A stretch of DNA of 11,278 bases from an uncultured Oscillospiraceae bacterium. GTDB lineage: Bacteria; Bacillota; Clostridia; Oscillospirales; Ruminococcaceae. The DNA lies in contig CAJTMU010000075.1 of NCBI GenBank assembly GCA_910577365.1, forward strand, positions 1 to 11,278, written 5' to 3'. A program made the position numbers and the translations under genes. Of the stretch, positions 1-6,669 are shown in pieces (within the stretch, counting starts at the first letter, position 1; the number at the start of each line of letters is the position of its first letter). The notes beneath the pieces are model-generated. The model was not told where the DNA came from and searched no databases. It worked only from the letters and a program-made list of their open reading frames with translations.

Positions 1-101
1 TCATGATCCCCAAATTTGTTATATACGATAGGCAATGAAATTGCCTCAATATCATAAATCCGAATCTGTCCTGTGTTCGGATAATCGGTTAATTCCAACA
101 T
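1..101 (-). CDS. Partial gene, N-terminus of an unidentified protein
   Basis: The first 33 codons of a leftward gene are visible; the rest lies beyond the window. An AAGGAG ribosome site lies 7 bases upstream of the ATG at 101, which supports the start. The peptide begins MLELTDYPNTGQIRIYDIEA and continues with LPIVYNKFGDH. The phrase IVYNKFGDHD resembles, from memory, the N-termini of some Firmicute multicopper-oxidase-like proteins, but 33 residues are too few for a firm call. It lies 201 bases downstream of the permease on the same strand, so it probably has its own promoter. Confidence 0.5.
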   Translation of the reverse strand, partial: MLELTDYPNTGQIRIYDIEAISLPIVYNKFGDH

Positions 102-302
102 AATAATTTCTCCTTGTTTTTGTTTGTGTGGTGTAGTGACAAACAAACTATTTTATGACAAACTGTGGGAAATGGTGTTTTTTTTCAGGTTATGTCCTGA
201 GTTCATTTTTGTAATATCTTAAAACACCCGTAAAAAGGAGAACAATAATATAATGCCAGAAGTAACACTCCGAAAAAGAATTATTTTCTTAATTTATCGG
301 CG
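102..302 (-). promoter_or_regulatory. Upstream region of the partial gene, with a repeated TGACAAAC word
   Basis: This 201-base intergenic stretch precedes the leftward partial gene. The word TGACAAAC (plus strand) occurs at 137-144 and again at 156-163, a 19-base step of about two helical turns, as expected for a dimeric operator. A small perfect inverted repeat, TCAGG/CCTGA, lies near 186-201. I could not find a well-spaced sigma-A promoter, so the regulatory role is inferred from position and the repeat. Confidence 0.25.
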
Positions 303-1421
303 TTATGAAATAAAAATGTAAAGTACCCCCAAAGCCGCCAGATAACACATGTTAAACACCGTAAATACCAAAATATATTTTTTGGGCGAGCTGTCCTTTG
401 CTCCTGCATAAAACTTATATGTGATAAGGCTTGCCATTGATGCTATCAGCGTACCCAATCCACCGAGATTAGTGCCTATAATGAGCGCGCTCGCATTATT
501 CGAAAGTCCCGAAAGCAGTATCGACGCCGGAACATTGCTGATGACCTGCGACAGCAGCACGGATATCCCGACCTCGTTTCCCAGAAATATGCGCTGCAAG
601 CTCTCGGAAAGCACGGGAATCGAGCCGAGATTTCCCACAAAAATAAAGAAAAACACAAATGTTAGCAGCAGCGAATAGTCAACTTGCAAAAACAATTTTT
701 TGTCGATGATAAGCACCATTACCGCAACAATCAAGAGTAATATTTTATCGTCCAGAATACGCAGTATTGTCAGCATATTCACGGCAAAAAGTATCACGAA
801 TATAATCGATCTGAGCCGCCCTTGTATCTTCGTTGTGCCGCTTGGCTTTTCCGTTTGCAGCTTTGGGAGAAACAGAAAAACGGAGAATATCAGCATTGCA
901 AGCGATAGCGCGGAATACGGAAAAATTATCCCGAAAAACTCCGAGAACGACAAGTTAAATTTTGTGTACAGATATAAATTCTGCGGATTGCCCATTGGCG
1001 TCAGCATACTGCCGAGATTAGCCGCGGCGGTTTCCAAAACAAGCAGTACAATCTCCGCGCGAGCCTTTTTCTCACCCGAGATCTTCTCAAACATAAGCAG
1101 CGTGAATGGCACAATAGTTACAAGTGTAACATCATTGGTCAGCAACATACTCATGAAAAAGCTCAGCAGCACAAGAATTAGACCTACCGTTTTTATGCTG
1201 CGAAATCTTTTTAGCATCGCCTCACATATGACCGTAAACGCACCCGTCTGCCTGATACCCGCAACCACCAGCATTAAGCAAAATAAAAGTATCAGTACCC
1301 GCAGATCAACATAGCCCGCATATGCCGCGGACGGCGGCACAATAAGGATGGAAAGTGCCGCCAATATTCCTGATATGCATAGCACAGCTTCCTTTTTGAA
1401 AAATTCTACAATACCTTTCAA
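303..1421 (-). CDS. SLC13/ArsB/NhaD-type ion permease
   Basis: A 372-aa, very hydrophobic protein with about ten predicted membrane segments, inferred to move an anion or cation across the cytoplasmic membrane. Motifs of the ArsB/NhaD/CitM-type (ion transporter superfamily) permeases are visible. LLTNDVTLVTIVPFTL (about residues 93-108) is the N-terminal re-entrant region, MTPMGNPQNLYLY (about 141-153) is a conserved loop, and a second half-repeat, NNASALIIGTNLGGLGTLIASM, lies near 310-331. It is close to the usual length of the short YbiR-like members. The substrate cannot be read from sequence. The start is TTG, with GGGAG 10 bases upstream and the promoter TATAAT about 38 bases upstream. 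It appears monocistronic, with no clear terminator before the next gene. Confidence 0.8.
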   Translation of the reverse strand: MKGIVEFFKKEAVLCISGILAALSILIVPPSAAYAGYVDLRVLILLFCLMLVVAGIRQTGAFTVICEAMLKRFRSIKTVGLILVLLSFFMSMLLTNDVTLVTIVPFTLLMFEKISGEKKARAEIVLLVLETAAANLGSMLTPMGNPQNLYLYTKFNLSFSEFFGIIFPYSALSLAMLIFSVFLFLPKLQTEKPSGTTKIQGRLRSIIFVILFAVNMLTILRILDDKILLLIVAVMVLIIDKKLFLQVDYSLLLTFVFFFIFVGNLGSIPVLSESLQRIFLGNEVGISVLLSQVISNVPASILLSGLSNNASALIIGTNLGGLGTLIASMASLITYKFYAGAKDSSPKKYILVFTVFNMCYLAALGVLYIFIS

Positions 1422-1458
1422 CGTGACTCAACTCCCAACGATGTCATTCTCGATCACC

Positions 1459-1487
1459 ATTATATCACGATTTAAGGCTTTTTTCAA
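1459..1487 (-). promoter_or_regulatory. Sigma-A promoter of the permease
   Basis: On the minus strand, TTGAAA (1487-1482) and a perfect TATAAT (1464-1459) are separated by exactly 17 bases. The predicted transcript starts near 1452, about 30 bases before the TTG start codon. The promoter lies between the SLOG remnant and the permease, so the permease does not depend on read-through. Confidence 0.75.
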
Positions 1488-1499
1488 CAGCTTTTCGGA

Positions 1500-1855
1500 T
1501 CATAAAGAAAGTATTTTCAGACCGCATTGCTCGGCATATTGCACCGTATAGAACTTTCCGCCGTGCTGTTTCTGCAGACAGCAGATGAAGTAGATGCTGC
1601 TATTCATCATTTTTCGGCTGCGGTCGGGCATATAATTGCTTGCATACTGCGATGGCAGAATCCGCGCCTTGTCTGCCTTTCCAAAAATTTCGCAGTATTG
1701 TTTTTCTGTTCATCGTTCCACTTCAATGGCTGATGCTCGGGTGCGATAGTATAGGGGGCATTTTGTTCCATAATATATTCATGAATGACTTTTGAGACGT
1801 AGGCTTTATCTCCAAATCCGCCCAAACAAAAGCAAAATTTGTATAAACTATAAAC
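1500..1855 (-). pseudogene. Frameshifted remnant of a SLOG-family (Rossmann) protein
   Basis: The reading frame on the minus strand is split by one missing A in the run at 1680-1678. Before it the frame reads FCLGGFGDKAY, a run of 40-odd residues, and KWNDEQKNNTAKFLE. After a restored base it reads KADKARILPSQY, NYMPDRSRKMMNSS, KQHGGKFYTVQYAEQCGLKI, and stops at 1500. This order matches the SLOG/DUF1273-type nucleotide-binding fold: a GG-F-G loop, an R-N-x-x-M-V-like helix (here RSRKMM), a GG-x-x-T/A-x-x-YA element and a final hydrophobic strand. No start codon with a ribosome site is seen and the normal N-terminal strand is missing, so the gene is both truncated and frameshifted. The family call rests on remembered motifs. 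Confidence 0.55.
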
Positions 1856-1984
1856 TTATTCGCACTTTTGAATTTAAAAAGCAGCGTTCAAATATAGTAA
1901 AATATTTTTACAAAGTGATTAAGCAAGTCAAATAAAAGAAGATTTTTCCAATTATATCGTCTTTGGTAAATTTATGAAAAAATA
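1856..1984. other. AT-rich spacer without a gene
   Basis: No supported gene is seen here. The stretch is very AT-rich and holds a short palindrome-like GTAAAATATTTTTAC near 1895-1910. It separates the leftward SLOG remnant from the rightward ibr-type operon and probably holds only upstream promoter DNA. Confidence 0.4.
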
Positions 1985-2013
1985 TTGACTTTTTATGGGT
2001 ATAATGATATAAT
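1985..2013 (+). promoter_or_regulatory. Strong extended -10 promoter of the ibrAB-like operon
   Basis: TTGACT (1985-1990) and TATAAT (2008-2013) are separated by 17 bases, and TG sits one base upstream of the -10 box (2005-2006), giving an extended -10. Transcription should start near 2020. That leaves a leader of about 200 bases before the preferred start codon at 2223, long enough to hold the inverted repeats described at 2032-2135. Confidence 0.75.
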
Positions 2014-2031
2014 TTATATGGTTGGCTAAAT

Positions 2032-2135
2032 AGGCTGTTTGATATTTAGGTTTAATTCCGAATTTTCTTATGCGGAATCTTAATATTATGACAGCCTGTT
2101 TGTAACTGCAAATTTTACTGAGTGTTGCAGGCTGT
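2032..2135 (+). promoter_or_regulatory. Structured leader with competing hairpins
   Basis: Three segments share one sequence and its complement: AGGCTGT (2032-2038), ACAGCCTG (2091-2098) and CAGGCTGT (2128-2135). The middle one can pair with either flank but not both. The pairing with the 3' flank extends to ATGA/TCAT with a two-base bulge. A separate 6-bp hairpin, ATTCCG/CGGAAT (2055-2060 with 2073-2078), sits between the first two. No T-run follows, so this is not a standard intrinsic terminator. An RNA switch or protein-binding leader for the downstream operon is an inference. Confidence 0.4.
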
Positions 2136-2222
2136 ATCATGCCATCGGAAATTCAGCGCATAAAAAATATGATGTTTTTTAAATTCGGGACGGTGATAGC
2201 AACGATTAAGGGATATCAGGAT

Positions 2223-3518
2223 ATGAACGTTTATGAAGCGGTTCAAAAACGTTTTCATTATCTTTTTGCCGAGTTTGAAAATATATATGTATCATTCAGC
2301 GGAGGAAAAGACAGCGGAGTTTTGTTAAACCTGCTGCTTGATTTTAAACGCCGCTGCTACCCGAACCGCAAAATCGGGGTTTTCCATCAGGATTTTGAGG
2401 CGCAATATACTGTCACCACCGAATATGTTACCCGAACATTCAAAGCGCTTGAAGGAGAGTGTGATCTTTTTTTGGTATGTTTGCCTATGGCGACCAGAAC
2501 GGCGCTGAGCAGCTATGAAATGTACTGGTATCCATGGGATGACAGCAAAAGGGAAATATGGGTGCGTCCCATGCCGGATTATCCTTTTGTTATTAATCTC
2601 AGTAATCCGTTCAATCATTATAGATATAAAATGCATCAGGAAGATCTGGCAAAGCAGTTCGGCCGATTTTACAGGGAGGAACACGGCAACGGGAAAACTG
2701 TTTGCCTGCTCGGCATTCGAGCAGACGAATCGCTTCAGAGATACAGCGGGATTGTCAATAAAAAATATGGGTATCAAGGGAAATGCTGGATTTCCAAACA
2801 GTTCAAGGATGTATGGAGCGCATCTCCCCTTTATGACTGGTCAAATCAGGATGTATGGGTTGCCAATTATCGGTTCAACTATGACTACAATACTCTTTAT
2901 GATTTGTATTATAAAGCGGGATTAAAAATAGACCAGATGAGGGTGGCATCACCGTTCAATGACTATTCCAAGGACTCGCTGAACCTATATCGAGTGATAG
3001 ATCCTGAGATATGGGCTAAGCTTTTGGGGCGCGTCAGAGGAGCTAATTTCGGCTGTATTTACGGAAAAACAAAGGCTATGGGATACCGAAATATAAAATT
3101 ACCCGAGGGGCATACATGGGAATCATATACAAGGTTTCTGCTGGACACACTTCCCGCAAGACTGCGCAATAATTATATCATGAAATTCAAAGCTTCAATC
3201 AAGTTCTGGCATGAAACGGGCGGCGGACTGGAAGAGAAAGTGATTGACGAGCTGATTGAGCATGGATATAATATCCGCAGGAATGGGGTGTCAAATTATA
3301 CAGTCATGAAAAATTCACGGGTAGTTTTTGTCGGAGCGATTCCGGATCACACAGACGATATTAAATCCACAAAGGACATTCCCAGCTGGAAAAGAATGTG
3401 TTACTGCATTCTCAAAAATGACCATACCTGTCGGTTTATGGGATTTGGAATGAACAAACAGGAGCGGTTAAGGCTGGACAAAATCAAGAATAAATATGGT
3501 GAAATGTTTTATGAATGA
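2223..3518 (+). CDS. ibrA: IbrA-like PAPS-reductase-family (DUF3440) protein
   Basis: A 431-aa protein with an N-terminal adenine-nucleotide PP-loop, SFSGGKDSG, at residues 24-32, as in PAPS reductases and ATP pyrophosphatases. The long C-terminal part (KSTKDIPSWKRMCYCILKND followed by an FMGF segment) is typical of the IbrA/DUF3440 group rather than of assimilatory CysH. The frame is open from an ATG at 2139, but I prefer the ATG at 2223: the protein then begins MNVYEAVQKR, as IbrA-type proteins do, with AAGGG and AGG upstream. It overlaps the next gene by 8 bases. Known: E. coli IbrA, together with IbrB, raises expression of immunoglobulin-binding eib genes; its chemistry is not settled. 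A nucleotide-activating or sulfur-transfer reaction is inferred from the PP-loop. Confidence 0.82.
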   Translation: MNVYEAVQKRFHYLFAEFENIYVSFSGGKDSGVLLNLLLDFKRRCYPNRKIGVFHQDFEAQYTVTTEYVTRTFKALEGECDLFLVCLPMATRTALSSYEMYWYPWDDSKREIWVRPMPDYPFVINLSNPFNHYRYKMHQEDLAKQFGRFYREEHGNGKTVCLLGIRADESLQRYSGIVNKKYGYQGKCWISKQFKDVWSASPLYDWSNQDVWVANYRFNYDYNTLYDLYYKAGLKIDQMRVASPFNDYSKDSLNLYRVIDPEIWAKLLGRVRGANFGCIYGKTKAMGYRNIKLPEGHTWESYTRFLLDTLPARLRNNYIMKFKASIKFWHETGGGLEEKVIDELIEHGYNIRRNGVSNYTVMKNSRVVFVGAIPDHTDDIKSTKDIPSWKRMCYCILKNDHTCRFMGFGMNKQERLRLDKIKNKYGEMFYE

Positions 3519-4056
3519 AAAGGAATTCAGAAGTCCGGTATATAATGTTATATCGGTACCTTTTGAAAAGGTTGTGCCAAATACATATAATCCGAATAAT
3601 GTGGCGCCTCCTGAAATGAAACTGCTTTACGACAGTATTAAAGAGGACGGATATACTATGCCGATTGTGTGCTACTATTCCAAAAAAGATGATGTGTACG
3701 TTATTGTTGACGGATTTCATCGCTGGCGTGTAATGAACGAATACCCCGATATTTATGAGCGCGAACATGGTATGCTGCCGGTCACCATAATCGACAAGCC
3801 TTTGTCAAGCCGAATGGCAAGTACCATTCGCCACAATCGGGCAAGAGGAACGCATGACGTAGATTTGATGGGAAATATTGTGAGGGAGCTTCATGAACTT
3901 GGGCGAAGTGATGCGTGGATTTCAAAACACCTTGGTATGGATAAGGATGAGATCCTTCGGCTTAAGCAAATCACAGGTCTCGCGGCACTGTTTAAAGACG
4001 TCAAATTTGGACAGGCGTGGCAACCCATAGAGGCTTCGGAAGAGGAAATGGTATAG
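3511..4056 (+). CDS. ibrB: IbrB-like ParB/sulfiredoxin-fold protein
   Basis: A 181-aa protein. The N-terminal half has the ParB/Srx-like fold: PFEKVVPNTYNPN near 17-29, then an extended sheet, then VDGFHRWRV (67-75), which occupies the place of the ParB phosphate-binding GxxR motif. The C-terminal part, SDAWISKHLGMDKDEILRLKQ, looks like the helix-turn-helix that follows in ParB and IbrB proteins. An open frame also exists from 3496, but the ATG at 3511 has GGTGA 9 bases upstream and overlaps the ibrA stop by 8 bases (ATGAATGA), implying translational coupling. Known: IbrB works with IbrA as a regulator. DNA binding here is inferred from the HTH and the ParB fold. Confidence 0.8.
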   Translation: MNEKEFRSPVYNVISVPFEKVVPNTYNPNNVAPPEMKLLYDSIKEDGYTMPIVCYYSKKDDVYVIVDGFHRWRVMNEYPDIYEREHGMLPVTIIDKPLSSRMASTIRHNRARGTHDVDLMGNIVRELHELGRSDAWISKHLGMDKDEILRLKQITGLAALFKDVKFGQAWQPIEASEEEMV

Positions 4057-4282
4057 AATTGCTTTGCAGGAATGATTGCTGTATTAAGGCTTGCTTTAAA
4101 TTATGCTACAATAAATATGAAAATAAAACGCATTTCATATGACCATTTGACAAGAATTCGCTTGTTATGGAAGATGAAGCTATAAAATTAATGTTAACAT
4201 AGCTTCATTGCTATCTGCGAATGCTATTCTCCACTTATACTGCATTTTATTAAAATTTTTATGTATAAAATTTAAAAACCTA
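4057..4282. other. Intergenic region between ibrB and the tRNA gene
   Basis: No supported gene is present. A 21-codon frame from an ATG at 4118 lacks a ribosome site. A perfect 10-bp inverted repeat occurs at 4174-4208 and a 5-bp one (ACAAG/CTTGT) near 4151-4166. No classical T-tailed terminator for the ibr operon is evident. Confidence 0.4.
4174..4208. repeat. Perfect 10-bp inverted repeat
   Basis: ATGAAGCTAT (4174-4183) and ATAGCTTCAT (4199-4208) are exact reverse complements around a 15-base loop that contains TTAA twice. No T-run follows on the plus strand. It may end ibr transcription in a factor-dependent way or serve as a protein site. It lies about 75 bases upstream of the tRNA promoter. 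Confidence 0.5.
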
Positions 4283-4311
4283 TTGACAAACGTTTAAAAC
4301 TGTGATATAAT
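4283..4311 (+). promoter_or_regulatory. Promoter of the tRNA-Pro gene
   Basis: A perfect TTGACA (4283-4288), a 17-base spacer and a perfect TATAAT (4306-4311) with TG one base upstream give a near-ideal sigma-A promoter. The tRNA begins 17 bases after the -10 box. Its strength fits a stable RNA gene. Transcription from it points into the integrated element. Confidence 0.85.
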
Positions 4312-4327
4312 ATAAAGCGTTGAATAT

Positions 4328-4404
4328 CTGGGTGTGGCGCAGATTGGTAGCGCGCTACCTTGGGGTGGTAGAGGCCGCAGGTTCAAATCCTGTCACTCAG
4401 ACCA
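4328..4404 (+). tRNA. tRNA-Pro (GGG anticodon)
   Basis: A 77-nt cloverleaf with an encoded CCA. The acceptor CTGGGTG pairs with CACTCAG (one G-T pair), followed by A73 and CCA. The anticodon stem CTACC/GGTAG encloses the loop TTGGGGT, giving anticodon GGG. The T arm is GCAGG-TTCAAAT-CCTGT. The D arm contains GCGC and GGTAGC. It is driven by the promoter at 4283-4311. The phage-type integrase gene begins its 3' end only 134 bases away, so this gene is the likely integration target and its 3' half the likely attachment core. Confidence 0.95.
4366..4404 (+). other. Probable attachment site (att) in the tRNA 3' half
   Basis: An integrase gene points at the tRNA and phage-type genes follow it, so the crossover core is most likely within the anticodon-to-3'-end part of this tRNA. 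The second att copy is not in the window, so the exact core cannot be delimited. The tRNA itself is complete, as expected when the element supplies an identical 3' end. Confidence 0.45.
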
Positions 4405-4418
4405 GAAAAAACCGCATT

Positions 4419-4455
4419 GCAAAGCCGTTCGTGGGTATTTCACGAGCGGCTTTGC
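4419..4455. terminator. Strong hairpin between tRNA and integrase
   Basis: GCAAAGCCGTTCGTG (4419-4433) pairs with CACGAGCGGCTTTGC (4441-4455) over 15 bp, with one G-T pair and a 7-base loop. On the minus strand a run of six T follows five bases after the stem, so it best fits a terminator for leftward integrase transcription. On the plus strand only TTTGT follows, giving weaker termination of the tRNA transcript. Confidence 0.65.
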
Positions 4456-4537
4456 TTTGTCTGTAAACTATTTTCGTGCGCTATTTGTGCGCCATTACCG
4501 AAAAATGACATTAAACAAGACTGAACGAAATGAAAAA

Positions 4538-5848
4538 TCAAGCCGCTCGATACTCCCATTTTGTGGAAATGCCGAGCGGCTTATTTTTATGAAATGCCCT
4601 GCTTTTTTCCTGTTCGTCTGCCGCGCTTAGTGCGGTCGGCTTGGGAAGCAGCATTATATCCAGCTTGTTCACTGCCTCAACGTCCGCCTCCTCGATCAGA
4701 TGTAAGTACTTGTTCGTGGTTTCAATATCGCCGTGACCGAGCCGTCCTTGAACTTGCTTGATGTTTACTCCCGCGTAAAGTAAGAGCGTGGCTGATGTAT
4801 GCCGTAAACTGTGGAATTTTCGGTGTTTCAGTCCATTTCGCGCGAGGAACTTTGAAAATTGCTTTGTCGGTGTCATTGGGTTCATCATCTCGCCGTTCCA
4901 TTGCGTGAATACCTAGTCACCGCCGAGCCATTGAGTACCGAGCCGCTGTGCGCTCTCGATTTTCTCCGCTTTGAGCAACTTTAACAGCTCGCAGCAGCCC
5001 TCGTTTATCGTAACGGTTCGCGTTTCGTAGTCCTTAGGCGGCCTGGTGGCGAGCGGCTGACCCTTTATTTTATAAGCCGCTCGCTCGATTGTGATTTTGC
5101 GCTGTTCAAAGTCTATATCCGAGAATTTCAGCGCGACAAGCTCTCCACGCCGCGCTCCGGTAAAGATCGCGAGCTGGATCAGCGTCTGGAACTGTAAATC
5201 CTCGTTCTCCAGAGCCGCCAACATTTGAGCGGCTTCTTGCTTGGTGAAAATCTCGATCTTCGGGGCTTGGGCTTTCGGCAGCGTGAGCCGCTCGACCTTT
5301 GCGGGGCTGTCCGAGATAAGCCCCAGCTTCACGGCTTGCTTAAAAATGGACTGCAACACCGTCAAGTATCGGCGAACGGTAGACGGCGAGAGCTTTTCCC
5401 CTTGTTCATTCGGCAAGCCGCTCCGCTTTTCTTTTGGTGCGGCGGCAAGCTGATTTATAAACTTCTGGATATGCGAGGGGTTAATGTCTTTGAGTTTCAA
5501 GTGACCGAGCGCAGGATTTATCAAGCTGTCGATTTTCAGCTTGTAAAATTCGTATGTTGCAGGTGAGAGCGTTTGTTTTGCAATCTCCAGGTATCTCGGA
5601 ACGAAATCCGACAGCCGCATGCTCGAATTAGCCTCGCCGAAGTGCAAGCACTCGCTCTCGAACTCGTCCGCGAACCGTTGAGCGGCTTTTTCTGCTTGCT
5701 TCGCCGTCATCCCCTTTTCGGGCTTGTAGGACGTTGTAAACGGTTTGAGCCGCTTTCCGCTGCTGTCGTAGCCGTGATATACCCGGATCGTGTACGAAGT
5801 TATGTTACCGTTCTTGTCGCGGCGCGGGGTGATGTTAGCCATTTTCAT
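4538..5848 (-). pseudogene. int: Phage-type tyrosine integrase split by an in-frame amber codon
   Basis: The frame runs 436 codons with one internal TAG at codon 312 (4915-4913); otherwise it is intact and in one frame. Domains in order: an AP2-like N-terminal arm-binding part (about 1-70), a SAM-like core-binding domain (78-175) and a catalytic domain. The catalytic set is Arg233 (TGARRGEL), probable Lys272, then beyond the stop HSLRH (His346, Arg349), GH at 371-372 and Tyr381 (NKYLHL). The stop falls between the first two and the last four residues, so a product ending there cannot recombine DNA. One base change (TGG to TAG, Trp) would explain it. The gene overlaps the repressor by 14 bases and starts at ATG 5848 or ATG 5842. 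The second fragment has an internal ATG at 4888 but no clear ribosome site. Confidence 0.85.
4540..4582. terminator. Hairpin overlapping the integrase stop codon
   Basis: AAGCCGCTCG (4540-4549) and CGAGCGGCTT (4573-4582) are a perfect 10-bp inverted repeat around 23 bases. On the minus strand, GATTTTTC follows the stem, and on the plus strand ATTTTTAT does, so it could terminate in both directions. The stem covers the last integrase codons and its stop. Confidence 0.55.
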
Positions 5849-6518
5849 CAGCTTCTTTCACAAATTTTGTGGCAATATTTGTCAAATCATCAATACAATC
5901 AAGAAAAGTTTGCGTTAATTTCCATTTTGTAAAATCTATCTCATTTTGTAGTTTACGAATATCATCATCTTTAGTTGAAAGGTAGAGCCTATGCTGCCCT
6001 TTTTTATATTCTTCCTCATACTTTTTGTCTTTTTGAATTACCAAATCAATAGCCTTAGTCTTTTCAAAATATGTCAAAAGATAAGAATGTATTGCAAAAA
6101 AGGTAAATTCAAAATTATCTGATCCAATAAATAAGTTTATATCTTCGCTAACGGTTACAGGGTTGGTAGTATATTTTGTTCGTTGATGTAATTTATTTAA
6201 TGCACTTATATTGTACACTGCTTCTTGCGTAAGCCCTGTATATTTACACACAGCTTGTAATTCCGGATTAGTGGTTTTGTTTGGAGTACGTCCAAGAAGA
6301 TAATCTGTTGAAACTTTATATGCATCCGCAATTTTGCTTAGCGTATTGATATCTGGCGCTGTATTTCCCGAAAGCCAACGTCCGACATTTTGCCTTGATA
6401 CACCAATCTTGTCAGCTACTTCTTGTTGAGTTGCTGTTCCTATCAATTTGCGAAAAATATCATTAAAAGGATTATCCTCTTTCTTGGGTCTGCCGCTTTT
6501 ATTTTCATTCGTACTCAT
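5835..6518 (-). CDS. XRE/CI-like repressor
   Basis: A 227-aa cytoplasmic regulator. A helix-turn-helix of the XRE/Cro/CI type spans residues 30-51 (TQQEVADKIGVSRQNVGRWL), followed by the usual NTLSKIADAYKVSTDYLLG. The C-terminal 140 residues are rich in Lys, Glu and aromatic residues, with no S24 protease motif, so induction is unlikely to follow the LexA/CI self-cleavage route. I chose the ATG at 6518 because AAAGGCGG lies 7 bases upstream; an ATG at 6539 in frame has no such site. It is the first gene of the leftward unit, coupled to the integrase, and faces the early operon. It is the expected controller of the palindrome at 6594-6612. Confidence 0.82.
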   Translation of the reverse strand: MSTNENKSGRPKKEDNPFNDIFRKLIGTATQQEVADKIGVSRQNVGRWLSGNTAPDINTLSKIADAYKVSTDYLLGRTPNKTTNPELQAVCKYTGLTQEAVYNISALNKLHQRTKYTTNPVTVSEDINLFIGSDNFEFTFFAIHSYLLTYFEKTKAIDLVIQKDKKYEEEYKKGQHRLYLSTKDDDIRKLQNEIDFTKWKLTQTFLDCIDDLTNIATKFVKEADENG

Positions 6519-6573
6519 TTTTATACCGCCTTTGAACATATATTTGCATTTTTTAAGATCAACGAAAAATCTA

Positions 6574-6602
6574 TTGCATTTTTGTTTTTCTTATGCTATA
6601 AT
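6574..6602 (+). promoter_or_regulatory. Rightward early promoter
   Basis: TTGCAT (6574-6579), a 17-base spacer and TATAAT (6597-6602) with TG one base upstream. It would start near 6609 and drive the genes from 6670 onward. Its downstream edge lies inside the leftward promoter, so the two cannot be occupied at once. Confidence 0.75.
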
Positions 6603-6612
6603 CATTATAGCA
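6594..6612. promoter_or_regulatory. Perfect 19-bp palindrome holding both -10 boxes
   Basis: TGCTATAATCATTATAGCA is two exact 9-bp half sites around one C. Each half is an extended -10 box, one for each direction. It serves as the core of a two-way promoter and is also a natural site for a dimeric repressor. TTGCATTTTT also occurs as a direct repeat at 6544-6553 and 6574-6583. Confidence 0.7.
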
Positions 6613-6632
6613 CAAAGATGTGCGAATGTCAA
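6604..6632 (-). promoter_or_regulatory. Leftward repressor/integrase promoter
   Basis: On the minus strand a perfect TTGACA (6632-6627), a 17-base spacer and a perfect TATAAT (6609-6604) with TG upstream. It would start near 6597, about 79 bases before the repressor ATG. A short inverted repeat, GCACA/TGTGC (6610-6623), lies in its spacer and may be an operator. Confidence 0.8.
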
Positions 6633-6669
6633 GCAAAAGTAAAATTTTATTTCAAAGGTGGTGAAAAAT

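Noticed and set aside
253..321. A 22-codon plus-strand frame after AAAAGGAG
   Set aside because: The ribosome site is 12 bases away, the peptide is short and basic, and it overlaps the end of the permease on the other strand; probably chance.
1607..1825. Possible IS5-type transposase from the phrase GDKAY
   Set aside because: The downstream frame-restored motifs fit a SLOG-family protein far better, and no transposase C-terminal E motif or terminal inverted repeats are seen.
2325..2777. A 150-codon minus-strand frame inside ibrA
   Set aside because: It is fully covered by the strong ibrA frame and shows no motifs or start signal.
3496..3510. ibrB start at ATG 3496
   Set aside because: No ribosome site precedes it, whereas ATG 3511 has GGTGA at good spacing and forms the coupled overlap with the ibrA stop.
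4913..4915. Phage-wide reassignment of TAG to an amino acid
   Set aside because: The excisionase-like gene in the same element ends in TAG at its natural length, so TAG is still used as a stop; a simple nonsense mutation is more likely.
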